Of a stretch of DNA of 64,000 bases, positions 21,924-35,000 are shown one piece after another; within the stretch, counting starts at the first letter, position 1; every line of letters begins with the position of its first letter. Source of the stretch: Pseudoscleropodium purum (Eukaryota > Streptophyta > Bryopsida > Hypnales > Brachytheciaceae); the NCBI GenBank assembly GCA_963969395.1, contig OZ017796.1:9922501-9986500 (forward strand). The letters are read 5' to 3'. Made by a program: the position numbers and the translations under genes. The notes beneath the pieces are model-generated. The model saw only the letters and a list, made by a program, of their open reading frames with translations. It was not told where the DNA came from and ran no database searches.

Positions 21924-22556
21924 CTACACATGTAAAGCATTCTGTGCATGGAACTCCTTCACATCTGTAGCGACATACAAAACTTTCAAAAGTGGCCACA
22001 ATGTGGACTTCAAGTAATTGTTGTCATCAGCTAGTTTTGCCAAATCAGCAACATAGAACGCACTGGTGATGACGACATTGGCTTGCGGATTGCATGACAC
22101 TCTTGATGCATTGTTGTCAACGACCACAGTGTTTGAGGGGCTAAATTGAGGCCATTCATTGTAAACTTTTGACAAAGGCTTCCCCCAAGCTATTGGTTTG
22201 CCGCCCTCAAACTGTACAGCCTCACATTTCTTCCCACCCCACACAAAGAGAGGACTGAAGTCACAATGTCCTTGCCTTTCTGTCATTGTGGGCACAATGT
22301 CTTCCATGTAAGACTGACTCTTACTGCCTCAAAATCCCATTGTGAAATTAAAGAAGCACCGTGCCAAAAAGGGTTGCAACCATGGTCTTAAAAATACCCT
22401 CCTGCTCTTCGTTCTCAACGTGGGCCTAATTCTAGAGTTTGGATTCTTCTCCTCAGCCAGACTGCAATCCAGCAAGGTCCCATGAATGTTGAAAATTAGC
22501 AATTTAGCTTTTGCATTTTCGATGGGTATAATGCGTAAATTCGAAGCAGCTCTCAC
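21924..22556 (-). pseudogene. FCP1/NIF-like HAD domain carried by the CACTA element
   Basis: Motif I region LLIFNIHGTLLDCSL, then RRVFLRPWLQPFLARCFFNF (typically KRP-x-LDFLR in FCP1-like proteins), a TGA at 22329, then LFVWGGKKCEAV, KPLSKVYNEWPQF and TVVVDNNASRVSCNP, which correspond to the late HAD motifs. The nucleophile Asp of motif I is Asn, the +2 residue is His, and the usual DD of the late motif is DN, so catalysis is unlikely. It is in the same frame as the upstream coiled-coil and linker region (22560-23560), separated only by a TAG at 22557 that coincides with a splice-donor-like AG|GTGAGAG. Confidence 0.7.
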
Positions 22557-22559
22557 CTA

Positions 22560-23560
22560 ACCTGATCCAGAATCAAGGAGTGTTGCCTTTGCATTTACCT
22601 CAATGGATGCTTTCGTTAGCTTCTTCTGCTTCTTTGGAGAAGATTTTGTTGGAGCACCACTTGCTTCCATTGCCTTCTCTGAGTCGTCCACCATGTTTTT
22701 CCCAACTTGGACCACATCCACTGCTTTTGTTGCCTTCTTCTGCTTAGGAAGGGAAGACTTGGTTGGAGCAGCAATTGGTTCCACAAGTTCTCTGGGGTCC
22801 TCCACTTTGTTCTCTCCATCCTCTTCAAGATCCACGATATTACTTGCATCACCGCCAGTAATATGCGTGTCGGAGTCCACTTTGTTGGTCTCCACATTCA
22901 CAAACTCTCGATTCTGCACTTCCGATGGAGGACATTGGCCAATTCCATCCATAGGGATGTCGCTCGCGTCGGCCAAGAAATCATTGCCTTGTACGACCTT
23001 CGGAATTCCCTGTGTGCATTTCGAAATAGTCTCGTCCACATTGCACATCGGAATGCTAGTCTTCATACACGGATTCAATGTTGTTTTCGGCTTTGGACTC
23101 ATAGTTTGACATATTGGGGTCGGGGATGATCTCTCTTTCTCTCTGGCGCAGGGTGCCTATTTCTTGCCTTCTTCTCCAGAGGGTGACTGCACTTCCAAGT
23201 GCAGCGGTTCTTCAGCCGCACTAGTCGTCTGCGACGGGCCGGGAGGAGGAAGTGACTCAGACCTGGGCACTTTTTTTCGACAAGGATCGGTCATTAAGTC
23301 GGCTCTGTCTCCTTCTTGAAGCAAAATGGACGTCTGAATCTCCACAAGAGACTTAGATGCTAAGGGGCTTCCATGGGAAGTGTCCTTCATTTTCCCCATG
23401 AAAGTGCTGAACATTGACTTCAGCTCTTCTACTGCGCTGTTCGTAGTTGCTGTATTCACAAGAACTTTCGAGAACTCGCCCTTCAAGTCTGTCTGAGACT
23501 TCTCTATAGCACATATTCTTGCTAAATCTCCTGCAGTGAGACCCTAAAATTCTCAACCGC
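22560..23560 (-). pseudogene. Middle of the CACTA TNPA-like gene: coiled coil and Lys/Gln-rich linker
   Basis: One frame from about 23560 to 22560 with a single TAG at 23157. The first part (ARICAIEKSQTDLKGEFSK, EELKSMFSTFMGKM) looks like a coiled coil. The second part is a low-complexity linker with an imperfect internal repeat, APTKSSLPKQKKATKA and APTKSSPKKQKKLTKA. It links the Transposase_24-like exon upstream to the HAD domain downstream. No known catalytic domain. Confidence 0.5.
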
Positions 23561-24010
23561 CATTCAAACAAGGGAAACTCCAGAGTTAATCAATTATCAA
23601 GTTTCTACCAATGGGGTCACTGATCAATGACTTGCCTATTGCTGAATGACTACGTTTTGACTTGTCCACCTACGTACAACAGAAAATGTGACTGGGTCAT
23701 GACTGCGCTACAACCACTATAGAGATGACGCCACTCATTGTTTAGCAACATGAAAACATAAAATGTGAGAGAAGTTCAAAGGGCCTCACCGATCCGCGTC
23801 CAATATGGCCTACAGATAACTGCATTCCATCTGCAATGTCCATTAGTCCTGAGCTGGTAGGCCTTCCTTCCTTCTGCATCCAACATGGTAATAGCATTCA
23901 AACGCGGCATATTCATTTGCACATATTCTTTACAAGTGAAAGCACAGAACAAGCAAGAACAAAGGTAATACTATCTTCCGAACGTGGAAAATGGAGAACC
24001 CTAATCTCAC

Positions 24011-24970
24011 CAACTCTGCCTCCTTTCCGGCTTTCCCTTTTCGGCCCATAGCGGAGAAATTCTTCACTTGCCTCCTTGTATGGGCCATTGTCGCCGCTTT
24101 CTTCTGTTGCGTCTCTGTACTCCAATAATCCTGCAGCCTACTCCACTGATCTAGATTCACGTGAGATGGGCATTCATCTTCTGCGCTACTTAGGAAATGA
24201 GCCTTCAACCTAGAGCGCTCTGTCTTCAAGTACCTCTTGATGGCATTCCTGAAGCCCAATATGCTCAACTTGTTGCCTAAGTACTTGAAGTCATTGTCTA
24301 GGGTATTCCTCAACTTTTGCACGCTCTCATGCTTTTGTTTTTCCCAATCTATGACACTCATGTCAAGAATACGTGGCACATATGTCCTCACTGAGCTGTC
24401 CCAAGCATTTTTCTCCACACAACCAGCATCAATTTCTCCGTCATCAGTAATTGTGATGCTGTGGGGTTTTTTGCCAACCCTGCTCCGCTCCCTCCTTCCC
24501 TCGTCATAGATGCTGCGTTTCAGACGTCGCGATGCCCTCCCCACGCTATCTGCAGACATTTCACCTGCATTGCTAAAGTATTGTCCTAGAGAATTTCCCA
24601 CCCACCTGTTCGAATAGGGAGCTGAGGAAGGTTGTGGCCTAGCATCCCATTGCGGTGGCTGCATCCATTGGCCGCTAGGCACCCATTGCCAATTCCCAGC
24701 ATATGGAAGCCCTGCTTGCGATGGTACTTCTGAGGCGCGTTGTGCAATTGGAGACCGCGGTCGGTGAATTTGTATAGGGGACCGCATTTGCACGTCAACT
24801 CTCTTGCGCTTCTGCCTTTTGTCGATGAGGTTCTCCTCAGCGTCCAAGTCATTGTCCTCTGAGTCGAACACTTGCATCGTATTAGCTTTACCTGCATCCA
24901 CGTCCAATAATATTTTCATCAACAACCCTAAACCGCTCAAGTCCTTCCTTGTGTGGCATTGTTCTTCCAT
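24011..24970 (-). CDS. Transposase_24 (TNPA-like) exon of the CACTA element
   Basis: About 320 codons from ATG 24970, which follows a pyrimidine-rich acceptor (TTACTTGTAAG), to a donor TTG|GTGAGA at 24010. It contains a basic KRQKRKRVD patch, a Trp/Pro/Gln-rich region (GNWQWVPSGQWMQPPQW), and a C-terminal block with LDQWSRLQDYWSTETQQKK, AHTRRQVKNF and GRKGKAGKEAEL. That block is the pattern of the plant Ptta/En/Spm Transposase_24 domain. Such proteins bind sub-terminal repeats and help TNP2. No stops. Confidence 0.7.
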
Positions 24971-25206
24971 CTTACAAGTAAAGAAGAAGTACAATTGTGA
25001 GTCAAATCTGCTTCTCTATCCAAGAGTTTTACTTGAACTACAGCGTGTATACAGTGAAGTAAAAACCGCCATCTTTTCTAACAAAACAAATCACACTATA
25101 GCCGTCATAGAATGCAACTTCTATACGTACCATTCTCCACTACGATGACGTTTACAAACCCTACTCAGCGTACGAGGAGTCCCACACCGCGAGAAGGGCA
25201 AATTAC

Positions 25207-25513
25207 CTGTAGGCGGGACCTCTGAGGTCGCCTTGCTCTGAACAAGTGCACACACAATTGCTAGATTCATCATACCTGCGGCAATACCTTCGTCGTCTGT
25301 TTTGGTTTCGTCGGAAGAGGAAGCCGCATCTACACTCATTTTGCCCCTCCTCTGCACGCGCTTGCTCCTGCGTCGTGTGTTTCCCCTCACTGGCAACGTC
25401 GGATGACTTCGTCTGGGCAATCCAAAGTTCTCTCTTGCAATGTGACCCCTTTCCGCATCGGCTACCTCAAGCAATACTTCTTTCTGGGGATTCAAATCCT
25501 TTGTCCTACACAC
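25207..25513 (-). CDS. Probable first coding exon of the CACTA minus-strand gene
   Basis: Open stretch rich in Arg (RRSHPTLPVRGNTRRRSKR) and acidic residues, ending at a good donor CAG|GTAATT; the next exon begins at 24970. The true start is not fixed, since the ATG may lie just upstream of an acceptor-like TGTGTAG. No recognised domain. Confidence 0.4.
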
Positions 25514-25639
25514 ATGAATTCACAGCTTACTACAATCCAATACGTCGCTACGAGGTAGGTCAAACAAAATACAAGAGCGCATGCTACCGTGAATGTCGAC
25601 AAATTCTCTACTCCAAAGTCCGTGCCTCAGAACGGGTTT

Positions 25640-27300
25640 AGGGTTTCGCTAGCCTTTGCAGCCTCCGTACGCCGCCATACAGCCGCCAAACGTGTGCAAC
25701 GTGGCGGTTTTCTAGTACTCCTCAACTTATTCAATTAGTTTATGCCCACTAAACTAATGTATGACTCTACAATGACTCGAGCGCTACTAGAATAACAAAC
25801 GCAGTCATACATGAGTAGTACGCTGCAACTGGAAGTCTACTATACAATGACTGGACTCGGCTTCTGAGACCAATTAATGTAGTAGTTGAGCAAGAAACAA
25901 GAAAAGCGGACAGAAATTGCACAAGAACTCCAGTGCATGAAGAACAGAAGGCTGAGGACTTACATTCTTTGGATGGCCACTTCCATAGGCTTCAGTTTTT
26001 GCCGTAAGAACTGCACACGCTTGTCTCGTTCTAATTCGTAGGCAAACTTTCCCTCGTCTCCTGTTGCCGTCTTCTCTTCCTCCATCTGCTTCTGAATTAG
26101 GTTAGTGAAATGCCCGTAGTGCCCAACAATAGTATTCTAGGGATTGACGTTCACAAGCAGCGCGTTACCAAGAAACAAGGGTATGCACACCTTTTTCCTG
26201 CTCCGACACTATCTTGCAGGCGCCTAAGTGATCGGACGTCTGTCACAGGAAGAGAAGTGATGACCGCGTGCCGCAGCTGCGATCAAATAGCAGAATGCAA
26301 AAGAGCCGACTTTGTCGTGAATCTTGATTTTGCTGCCTTCCTAGCGTCGTTGAAGAAATTCCACTAAAGTGAATAACGAAGAAGCCTATAGTAGCCAGTA
26401 CTCTGTGTCACTATAGAACGACGGCAGAGAATCACCTCTTGATACGGTAATAAATGTCCACTGAATTTGGTCCTTTTCTTGTGGACGTCAATCATGAGAG
26501 CAATGTCCGTGCTTTGCGTCGGTGATAATTTTGTGGGATTGCCTTTGAGGGCACGGAGTGTTAGCCTTTTATTGTAGAAATTGCCTTTCAATGAACCCTG
26601 AATTTCTTAAGTGCTTTCAACCCTAAACTGCTCATACGTCTTCAGAATTATGCCGAACTTACCTCAAGCACTAAATGTTGTACTTCACGATGCTCTGCAA
26701 GATGATCCGATAGTCTTAATTTGAATTACTGTGCTTTCAAAAGTTCTTCTATTTTCCCTTACATGCCATACTGTGGTTCCTTGTGCATATGCTATGTTGC
26801 CCATGTACATTCTTCTTCAGTTTCTTGTTGTGTTGAGAAGCCATGTGAAATGAAGGGGATGCTATGTACATGTCAGGAAAATTGTATTCAAGTGTGGACT
26901 TGCCCTTGAAATTATATGGACTACGTCATTGTGCAATGAAGTAGACAAGGTAAGGACTCAACGTGAACCCTGCGAAGTCATTACTTTGTTTGAGAATGAG
27001 AGACGTTGGTAAATGACTAGGTATTAACTCGTTGAAGTCATTCTGTAGTTGTATGTAGTTGTCACTCAGTTGACCTTCGGGCTCTTCAGTCATTTTGTAC
27101 TTTCATGAAGTTGGCTATGAGTTCACAATAGTCATATCGTAGTCTGTTTTCATTGCATGTGAAGAAATTTAAGTGTGGTCTGCTTGGAAATTTTCTGGCA
27201 TTCCATAATTCTGTTGTCAAAGTTAGTACTCAGAAAAATTTTGGAACTCACATTTGAAAATGACATCCTTGTGTAGTTGTTGAAGTTCAGAAGTGTACGA
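25640..27300. promoter_or_regulatory. Intergenic region between the divergent CACTA genes
   Basis: About 1.7 kb between the minus-strand TNPA-like gene and the plus-strand TNP2 gene, so the likely site of both promoters. AGTCAT / GTAGTCAT motifs recur here (25.8 and 27.0-27.15 kb) as they do at the element ends. No convincing ORF. Confidence 0.4.
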
Positions 27301-27305
27301 TCAAA

Positions 27306-29069
27306 ATGCTACCAGCGCGCTTGCCCCTTTCAAATCCACAAAGGCAACGTCTCCGCAATGAGAGATTATGGATTCGCGAGTTTCAGCGAGCTCGTCAACT
27401 CAATGCTTCCAGAATCCATTGCCCGTGCATGGATTGCCAAGGTCAACGCAAGCTGCTCATAAAAAATGTGCTGGAATACCTCATGCGAAATGGACGGCAT
27501 CCATGGTTCAGGGTGTGGAGAGGGCCTGGCACTCAAGACTTGTCCGACAATGAATGGGAGGACGAATTCTGGGGCTCCCATGACAACTGTAGCGTGGGTG
27601 TGGATGCCCAAGTGGATACGCGAGGGATCCTTGAGAATGCATTCACTCATGACGATGGGACAAATGATATTGAAGACAGAGTTTATGAAGAAGTGGCACA
27701 AGCCTTCATGACCGCCGGTTCACTGCACGATGAGTGCAGCATTGGGTTAATGCAAGGCCCACCAAAGAATGACGAAGGTCTTGCTGATGGGGTGCCTGCC
27801 GGTGAAATTGGAGAAGCCGCTTGGGAGGACCGACAGTTTGATCCTCGCCACTTACAAGAGGCAATTTAAGATCTTTTTAGTGGCGCCAAGTGCACAAAGC
27901 TAGCAGCCACAATTTTGCTTATGAACTTGTGCACAGTGCATGGAGTCAGTAATACCTTTGCGGACGAGTTGTTCAATATCTTGCATGGTCACATATTGCC
28001 TGACAGGAATTGTTTGCCGAAGAACTACCACGCAGCATGTTCTTTGACACAGACATTGGGACTTGCCTACACAAGCATATATGCTTGTCAAAAAAATTGC
28101 ATCCTTTTCAGAGGCTTACACGCAAATGCAATGCAGTGCCCTCAATGTGATGGGCCTAGGTATAGAGATGAGGAAAGGAAGATGTTACCTGTGAAGGTTC
28201 TCAGGCACTTCCCCATCATACCAAGACTACAAAGAATGTTCAGGAGCCCCAGCATTTCAAAACTGATGCTCTGGCATTCCGAGAATAGGAGCGATCGGGA
28301 AGGCGGGGATGGTTTGGTCCGGCATCCCTGTGACTCAAAGGCATGGCGGCATTTTCACGAAAATCTTGACCCCACTTTTAGCAACGACCCTAGAAATATC
28401 CATTTCGCTCTAGCCATAGATGGGGTGAATCCGTATAAGCAGAATGGGTCCAACTGGTCTACTTGGCCGGTGCTTCTACTGAATTATAATTTGCCACCTT
28501 GGTTGAGCACGAAGAAGTTCTTCATCATGTTGTCTTTATTGATCCCGGGGAGGCAATCTATCACCTGTGAAAATTTTGATGTGTACTTAGAGCCACTAGT
28601 AGAAGAGTTATTGCAATTGTGGGAAGGTGTTCCAGCTTATGACATAGCAAAGGAAGTCTCAGCAAGAGCATTCACATTGCGGGCCATGCTCCTATGGACG
28701 ATTCATGATTTTCCCGGCTATGGGGTGGTTGGCGGATTTTCCCATCAAGGATTTGCTGCTTGTCCTTGGTGCGGTTCAAACTTGGGTGCACAGCACTCTA
28801 TGGAGCTAGGGAAGCAGACATATGGTGGGACTAGGCGTTGGTTGCCAGAAAGACACAATTACAAGTCAGCTCACATGAAAGACTTATTTGATGGTTATAT
28901 GGAGAATCGACTAAAGCCTCCACGAGTGACAGTCGAGGAACAGTTACAGCATGCAGCCGACTATGAAGCATGGAAAGCAACGCCAAATCAAGAAGCAGGA
29001 TCAAGGGACCCATCTAAAGTGCATGGTGTCAAACGATTGAGCATCCTGTACAGGTTGCCTTACTGGAAG
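27306..29069 (+). pseudogene. CACTA TNP2 transposase, exon A (Transpos_assoc and TNP2 core)
   Basis: Starts at ATG 27306. An N-terminal Transpos_assoc-like Cys finger (IHCPCMDCQGQ, then NVLEYLMRNGRHPWFRVW) is followed by a linker, a TAA at 27867-27869, then the TNP2 core in the same frame: LGLAYTSIYACQKNCILF, CPQCDGPRYRDEERK, KVLRHFPIIPRLQRMF, NIHFALAIDGVNPY, TWPVLLLNYNLPPWL, ALLWTIHDFPGYG and ACPWCGS. These are the DDE-type transposase blocks of plant CACTA elements. The exon ends at PYWK with the donor AAG|GTAATG. The single stop is compatible with CAA to TAA. Confidence 0.85.
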
Positions 29070-29506
29070 GTAATGTTGTCTTCAGACGTTGGTAATATGT
29101 GTCAAATTAAGTATTGAAGACTTTCTAGAGTTCAATTCTGATTTCCACGAACAAGTTAATGCAGTTTACTAATCTAGTGGCCTATTGTCAAACCACTTTA
29201 GATTGTCTGTCTATGGTATTGGCCTACAAACTATGCATATAAAGAACTTGTTAATTGAGGTGCCGATGTTCCAGTGTGGTGGTCGCAGACTACAAGTACA
29301 ATAATGAGACAATAGGATAGGTGTTACTTAGTTGTAAGGTGGACAGTAGTGACTTAGCAGTGACTCTCTTTCAACTGTGTCTATCCTACTAATTAGTCAT
29401 TTCTCAGACGTGCCATAGTCATGCAATGAAATTATAGTTATTCATTGCTCCAGCGCAGACAACAATTCACGATTGAATTCTTATACCGTCTCCTGAGTGC
29501 ATGTAG

Positions 29507-30402
29507 AAATTGCTTATTTGCTACACTTTGGACGTCATGCATTGCGAAATGAACTTGGCAAAGAACTTTTTGAAAACCATCACTAGGAAGAAAGACACTG
29601 TGAAAGTAAGGCGGGACTTATAGAGGCGGAATATACGACCGCATTTGTGGCTAATTGCGCACCCGAGGAATCCAATGAAGATGGTGAAACCTACAGCACC
29701 ATATGTATTGAGAGATGCAGAGCTTGAAGTATTCTTAACGTGCATTGAGTCTTTGAAGATACCAACAGGCTATTCCTCCGACTTGGGCAAGCACTTACGT
29801 AAGAAAAACTTTGGTGGACTGAAGTCTCATGATTATCATGTCTTAATGCAAATATTACCATTGGCTTTGAGAGGTTTGATGGAACCAGGTCCCAGGATGG
29901 CTATCATGAGGATGAGTAAGGTTTTCAGAAGAATTTGTACTAAAGCATACAATCCCGCTGAATTCTCTTCCTTGGAAGCCGATGTGGCAGAGACCATGGC
30001 TTTGTTGGAGATGGAATTCCCACCGTCATTCTTTGACATAATGACACACCACCCATATCATTTGGTTCAAGAGCTGGACTTATGTGGTCCAGTCAGCGTA
30101 AGGTGGATGTACCCAATAGAACGGTACATGAAAACACTGAAAAATCATGTGAGGAATTTGGCTCGCCCTGAAGCATGTATGGTTGAAGGATACTTCAAAG
30201 ATGAATGCATTGGATTTGTAACGGAGTACCTACAGAGCTTTCAGTTCACAGAGAGGCGTGTCTGGGATGCTGACGAAGAGTATGGCGATGCAGAGGAGGT
30301 GCTACAGGGCGGAGGAAGACCGTACATGATGACTCCTGCACTCCGGGATATGGCACATCAATATGTTTTGGCCAATGTGTCTTGTTTGCAGCAATATTAT
30401 TT
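29507..30402 (+). pseudogene. CACTA TNP2, exon B (end of TNP2 core and DUF4218)
   Basis: Acceptor TGTAG at 29502-29506, phase 0, joining PYWK to KLLICYTLDVMHCEMNLAKNF, the conserved Asp-Val-Met-His block of TNP2 proteins. DUF4218 follows (GYSSDLGKHLRKKNF, LKSHDYHVLMQILPLALRG, SVRWMYPIERYMKTLK). One TAG at 29621-29623. It ends at the donor TTT|GTAAGT at 30403. In-frame continuity on both sides supports the model. Confidence 0.8.
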
Positions 30403-30787
30403 GTAAGTAGACCATATACCTTATTTGTTTTCTATGCATATGTACGTTAGGCACAGATGTACTAGTTTTTTTATTTTATTTTCTATGTCTTCCAATGGAA
30501 AAGAATGTGCAATACCAAGATGAACAATGCTGAAATACTCTATGTTAGTAGCAATGACAAAGTCAAGTGCGAGTTGTTGTGTAGTCAACTGTGAGTCACA
30601 GCTAGTCATTGGATGACGGCTCTTACTATAAAATGACTAAGTGCAGTTGTAACCGAGTCATTGATCAGAAGAAACCACTGATCACCTAAACCCTGAACTC
30701 CTTTTGCTGTAGTTGAAATCTTGTAGGAAGTGGTCTCTATTTTGAGTTCTATGTATTGGAGGTTCACATTTCTACCTTCAACTATAG

Positions 30788-31517
30788 GAATTGGAAGGCC
30801 GAAGTTCAGCAAGATGCGTCTATTCCAGCATTTGAGGACTGGCTCCCAAATGTAGTACAGAACTCGGCATTCGATGTGACAAACCCTGACGACAAGGATC
30901 GATTGATGCTCATCAGAAAACCATCACAGAAGGCAACAAGATATACGAAGATGAAATCATTCAATAGCCATTTCAGAGTAGATGATGGAGATACACATCG
31001 TTTCCAAATATATAATTCCGGAGTAGCTTCGGTTTTTGAAGTATCGACTGCAGATGCAACGGATGTGTCCGTGAACTACGTCGGAGTTCTAAAGGACATA
31101 TTGAAGCTTGACTATGGGCCACTGCATACACCAATCATTCTTTTTCGATGCCAATGGATGAAGACTACAGATAATAGAGGCAATGCAACGTATGTCCGCA
31201 ATGATGCTGGCTTTTTGATGGTCAACTTCAAGCACAAACTACCACGCATGTCGGAGCCCTTTATTTTTTCCAACCAAGCAACACAAGTCTTCTTCTCTGA
31301 TGTGCCACAGAAACCAAGATGGAAAATAGTTTTGCAAAAGAAAGGACGAGCTAAAAGGGAGGTGTTGGATAGTCCTAATGTATTCATAAGTACCACTATA
31401 GAAACTCCTGGTCTTACAGCTCCAGAAGTGGTGTCAACACCTTCACAAGTACCGTCTCTAATTGGGGCCATTGATTTGTCACCTGAGGACAATTTGTTAG
31501 CACATGCAATATACTAG
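30788..31517 (+). CDS. CACTA TNP2, exon C (DUF4216)
   Basis: The acceptor at TATAG (30783-30787) restores the phase left by exon B. The exon contains VNYVGVLKDILKLDYG, ILFRCQWMKT, FLMVNFKHKLP and PFIFSNQATQVFFSDVP, the DUF4216 pattern always found C-terminal to TNP2 and DUF4218 in CACTA proteins. Open to a TAG at 31515-31517. No stops within. Confidence 0.8.
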
Positions 31518-32082
31518 GTTGATGAGCATTCTTTTTCTCTAGGAATTATGCTCACAGTCACCCTTCCATTTGCCTTACACAACAAAATGAAAGAGGTCTT
31601 CCACATGTGGATGACTATAATTTTGTTTCAGTGCATGTGAGTTTTTTTTAAATTCATTTTCAAGACCGTAGGATGCCTTGATTTCCACTAATCTCATGGG
31701 AAAGAATATAATTTCAAGTTTGAGTATGTTGACTGTGGACGTCACAGTCATCTCCTAGTACAGATCAGTCATTCCTTAGTAGGAAGAAGTCATTCATGCA
31801 GGCAAAACACAGTCATTAACAGACTACCATACAACTGAGTATGTCAACCGAAAGTCATCATCCACCCACGTCATGCCATTGAACAATGCGCTCACAGAAA
31901 ACCAGCGGATGAACGCACTGTTTGGTCACAGTTCCAACAGTCTTCATCCCTACATCTGCAAAATGACTATAAAATGACTACCTTACAAAAACGTCGTGTA
32001 AAATGTGAAATAACAGAGCTCTAGTCATAGTGTAGTCATTTAGGACATCCAGTCATACTTTAGTCGGTTGTGCCGGACAGGT

Positions 32083-32095
32083 TTTTCTTGTAGTG
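32083..32095 (-). repeat. CACTA right terminal inverted repeat
   Basis: Ends TTCTTGTAGTG; sub-terminal AGTCAT repeats lie at 31740-32065. Confidence 0.9.
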
Positions 32096-35000
32096 TAAAT
32101 AATAGACAATGAGGCTTGAAATTAGTGGTCATCAATCCGTCCTTCTAGTGTTAATCCTTAAAAGACGGATCCTATGACCATGGAAAAAAACTAAAATTTC
32201 ATTGCTTTGTGTTCTCCATTTTTTCATATATTGGGTTTATTTATTTTATTTTTCAAAGATGCAATTGCATATTTTTGTAAGTATTCTAAAATTTTCAGAT
32301 TTTTTCATTTAATTTTGAAATTCTTATGAATTTTTAAAGAAAATATAAAGAAAATTCATATCAAATACAAAATGTGCCTAACTTCTAAGCACCCAAATGC
32401 ATTAACAAAATAAAGGGGGAATCTTGGAAAGTGGAAAAATGATTGATGATTATTGATAGTGAAAATTGTTCCTTAGGATACAATGAAAGAACCATACGAA
32501 ATGTTGTAGTTGCATCTACTTTGTTGGAAATTGAAAATTGTTCCTAGGGATATAGTGAAAGAACCGTACGATATGTTGTAGTTGCATCTACTTTGTTAGA
32601 AATTGAAAATTGTTCCTTGGGATACAATGAAATAACCATAAGATATGTTGTAGTTGCATCTATATTTTGTTGGAAATTGAAGTAAATTTCAAAACACAAA
32701 TTTGCTATATAAAGATTATAATCTTTGACTAGGTTAATTGTTGTATTGATTTTCACTAGCAATTACCACTAGTACAAATCTACACATTCTAGCTAATCTT
32801 TTTGTATTAAATCTACTTTGAAACTAACACAATTGTGTTTAAAATAATACAAATTTAAATTAAAACCATTATTTGGAATGTTTTTTTAGTGTGAACTTCT
32901 ACTAGTGTATGTATTTTAGACTATATGGGTTCAATAGATATATAGTAGTCAAAACATTGCAAAATTTCCAAAAAAATTTAAGGATACAAAGAAACCATTT
33001 AAGAATATTTGTATCAAATTTCCATGAATGTTAGTGATGAATTTCAAAATTTGCAATTTGCAATGGGAATGGCTTGGTAGAAACAACACAAATAATCAAT
33101 ATAGTAAAAAAGCATGAATTAGAAATAAAATTTTCTAGTTATAAATGGAATAGGCTATGAGATCAAGAAGGTTGCTAGCATGTAAGCCCAGGATCTTAAG
33201 CCCATGAGATTTAGAGCTTAAGCACCTTTTATGGTTATAGAATGTTTATGATATAGGTGTTTATGTTGTAGGTATGTATATTATAAGCACCTTCTATGGT
33301 CACAGGGTTCCTATATTATGTATGTTATGGGCAACTTCAATGGTTGCAGAATACCTACTTACACCTAGGCTCAAGACTTGTAAGCTTGCCCTTTTGGGCT
33401 CACATGCTAGTGTTATTCTGAGGTCAATGCCTAAGTAGAGTGATGTGCACAACAATGTTTTGAAATGAATAAAATAATGCAATGAATGTTACTTTAGCAT
33501 AGTCTCTTTGCAATTTCAAGAAAGCGTTATACTTGTCAAGCTATATAGTAGTAGGCTCTAATTGCTACCCTCTTCTTCAAGCAATCCCTACAAAAAGCTT
33601 TGAAATGGAAAGTAAGAGGTTTTGAAATGGATTTTTGATAATGTGGGAGTATAATAAGATTTGTTACATATTGATTCATACTTTTGCCAATAGATGGAAT
33701 AAGAGCTAGGGTGGATCCATTTCAAAGCTATAGTGTGTCCAATTAATTTGTCTAACTGAAAATTGGTTGTCCAATTGCCTTCTTACAAATGTTATAAAAT
33801 CTAGCATTTGTTTAACCCCTAAAAGACCATTGTCCCTTCGAGGGACAAATGGGATTTTGGGTAGGTATCTACAGGCTAAAACTATTTCCATATTTTTCCA
33901 AAAAAATTTGAAGATATGAAAATTCATTAGCTTTATGGGAATGTAATTTTTTTCCAATCATGCCCAGGAACAAAAGTTATGCCTGAATAAGCTCAAAATA
34001 GGGGATGGGGGGCAGCAAAAAAAAAATTTAAAATTTAAAATTTAAAATTTTAATTATTTTTCCTCATAGATTATATTTTTGTGTACATAGAAATCTTTGA
34101 TTCATTACATTTGGATTTCTTATGAGAAAGTTATGGACAATCTTGTTTTTTGGGCAATTAGAGCATCTTCTTGAAAAAATAACTTGTTAGATTCATTTCT
34201 AAATGCAATTTTTTCAATTTTTCAAAAAAAAAAGTTTCATATGATTTATTTTTCTTCCTAAGACAATCTCACCATTGGAATTAGTGCATTTTAATTCCAT
34301 TGTAAAGATATTAATAATTTAGATTTTCCTTCTATCTCACACCTACTTCTACTTAACAATTTTTTAAAGAATAAAAATTAAGATTTTTTGAATTATTTTT
34401 TTTTTTCCTAGACTCTCAACTCAATTCTATACCACAGAAATTTAAAGCACAAAACTCTGTAATGCAAAAAATTAAAGTTAAAAATGTTCAAAGTAAAAAA
34501 ACTAGTCCCGCAATGTGTTGAAAAACTTATTTTTTCTACTCTAAGCGCCAATATCTTGCAATCTATGCAGTCAAAAAATTTGAAGTTTTTTCCAAAAATT
34601 CTCATATTAGTTAGGTGTAAGATCCTATGGTTAGATGTGAAAAAAAAAATTCATTTTTTTAAACTTTAGCCATAGAAATGGCAGTGTCGAGTGTTTTTTG
34701 GCAGAAAAAAGACCTTGGTTCTTTAGGGGTTAAGTTCAATAATGATCACATTTTAGAACCTTGTGTATTCCTTTTTGCATGCCGCAATGCTTGTTTTTGG
34801 TCAATCCATATCATTTTTCAGACTAAGCAAGGGTGGATTTTGCAATGCCTGAAATCAGAAAAAAGTTCTAGGATAGAATTCTTTGAAAATTCATAAGTAA
34901 TTTATAAATGCTCCAAAAAAATATGAAACCAATTGTGTTAAATTCTCCATCAATTTTCCTTCAAGTGAGAAATTAAAAAAAAAACACTTTTAAGCATCTA

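Larger units (their letters stand above)
20201..32095 (+). mobile_element. Complete CACTA (En/Spm) DNA transposon, 11.9 kb
   Basis: The ends are CACTACAAGAA at 20201 and TTCTTGTAGTG at 32095. Sub-terminal regions on both sides are filled with short AGTCAT / GTAGTCA repeats in both orientations, typical of CACTA transposase binding sites. The plus strand encodes TNP2 plus DUF4218 and DUF4216 parts; the minus strand encodes a Transposase_24-like gene joined to a HAD domain. TA flanks both ends; a clear 3-bp duplication is not seen (ATA versus TAA). Both gene sets carry stop codons, so this copy is probably not autonomous. Confidence 0.9.
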
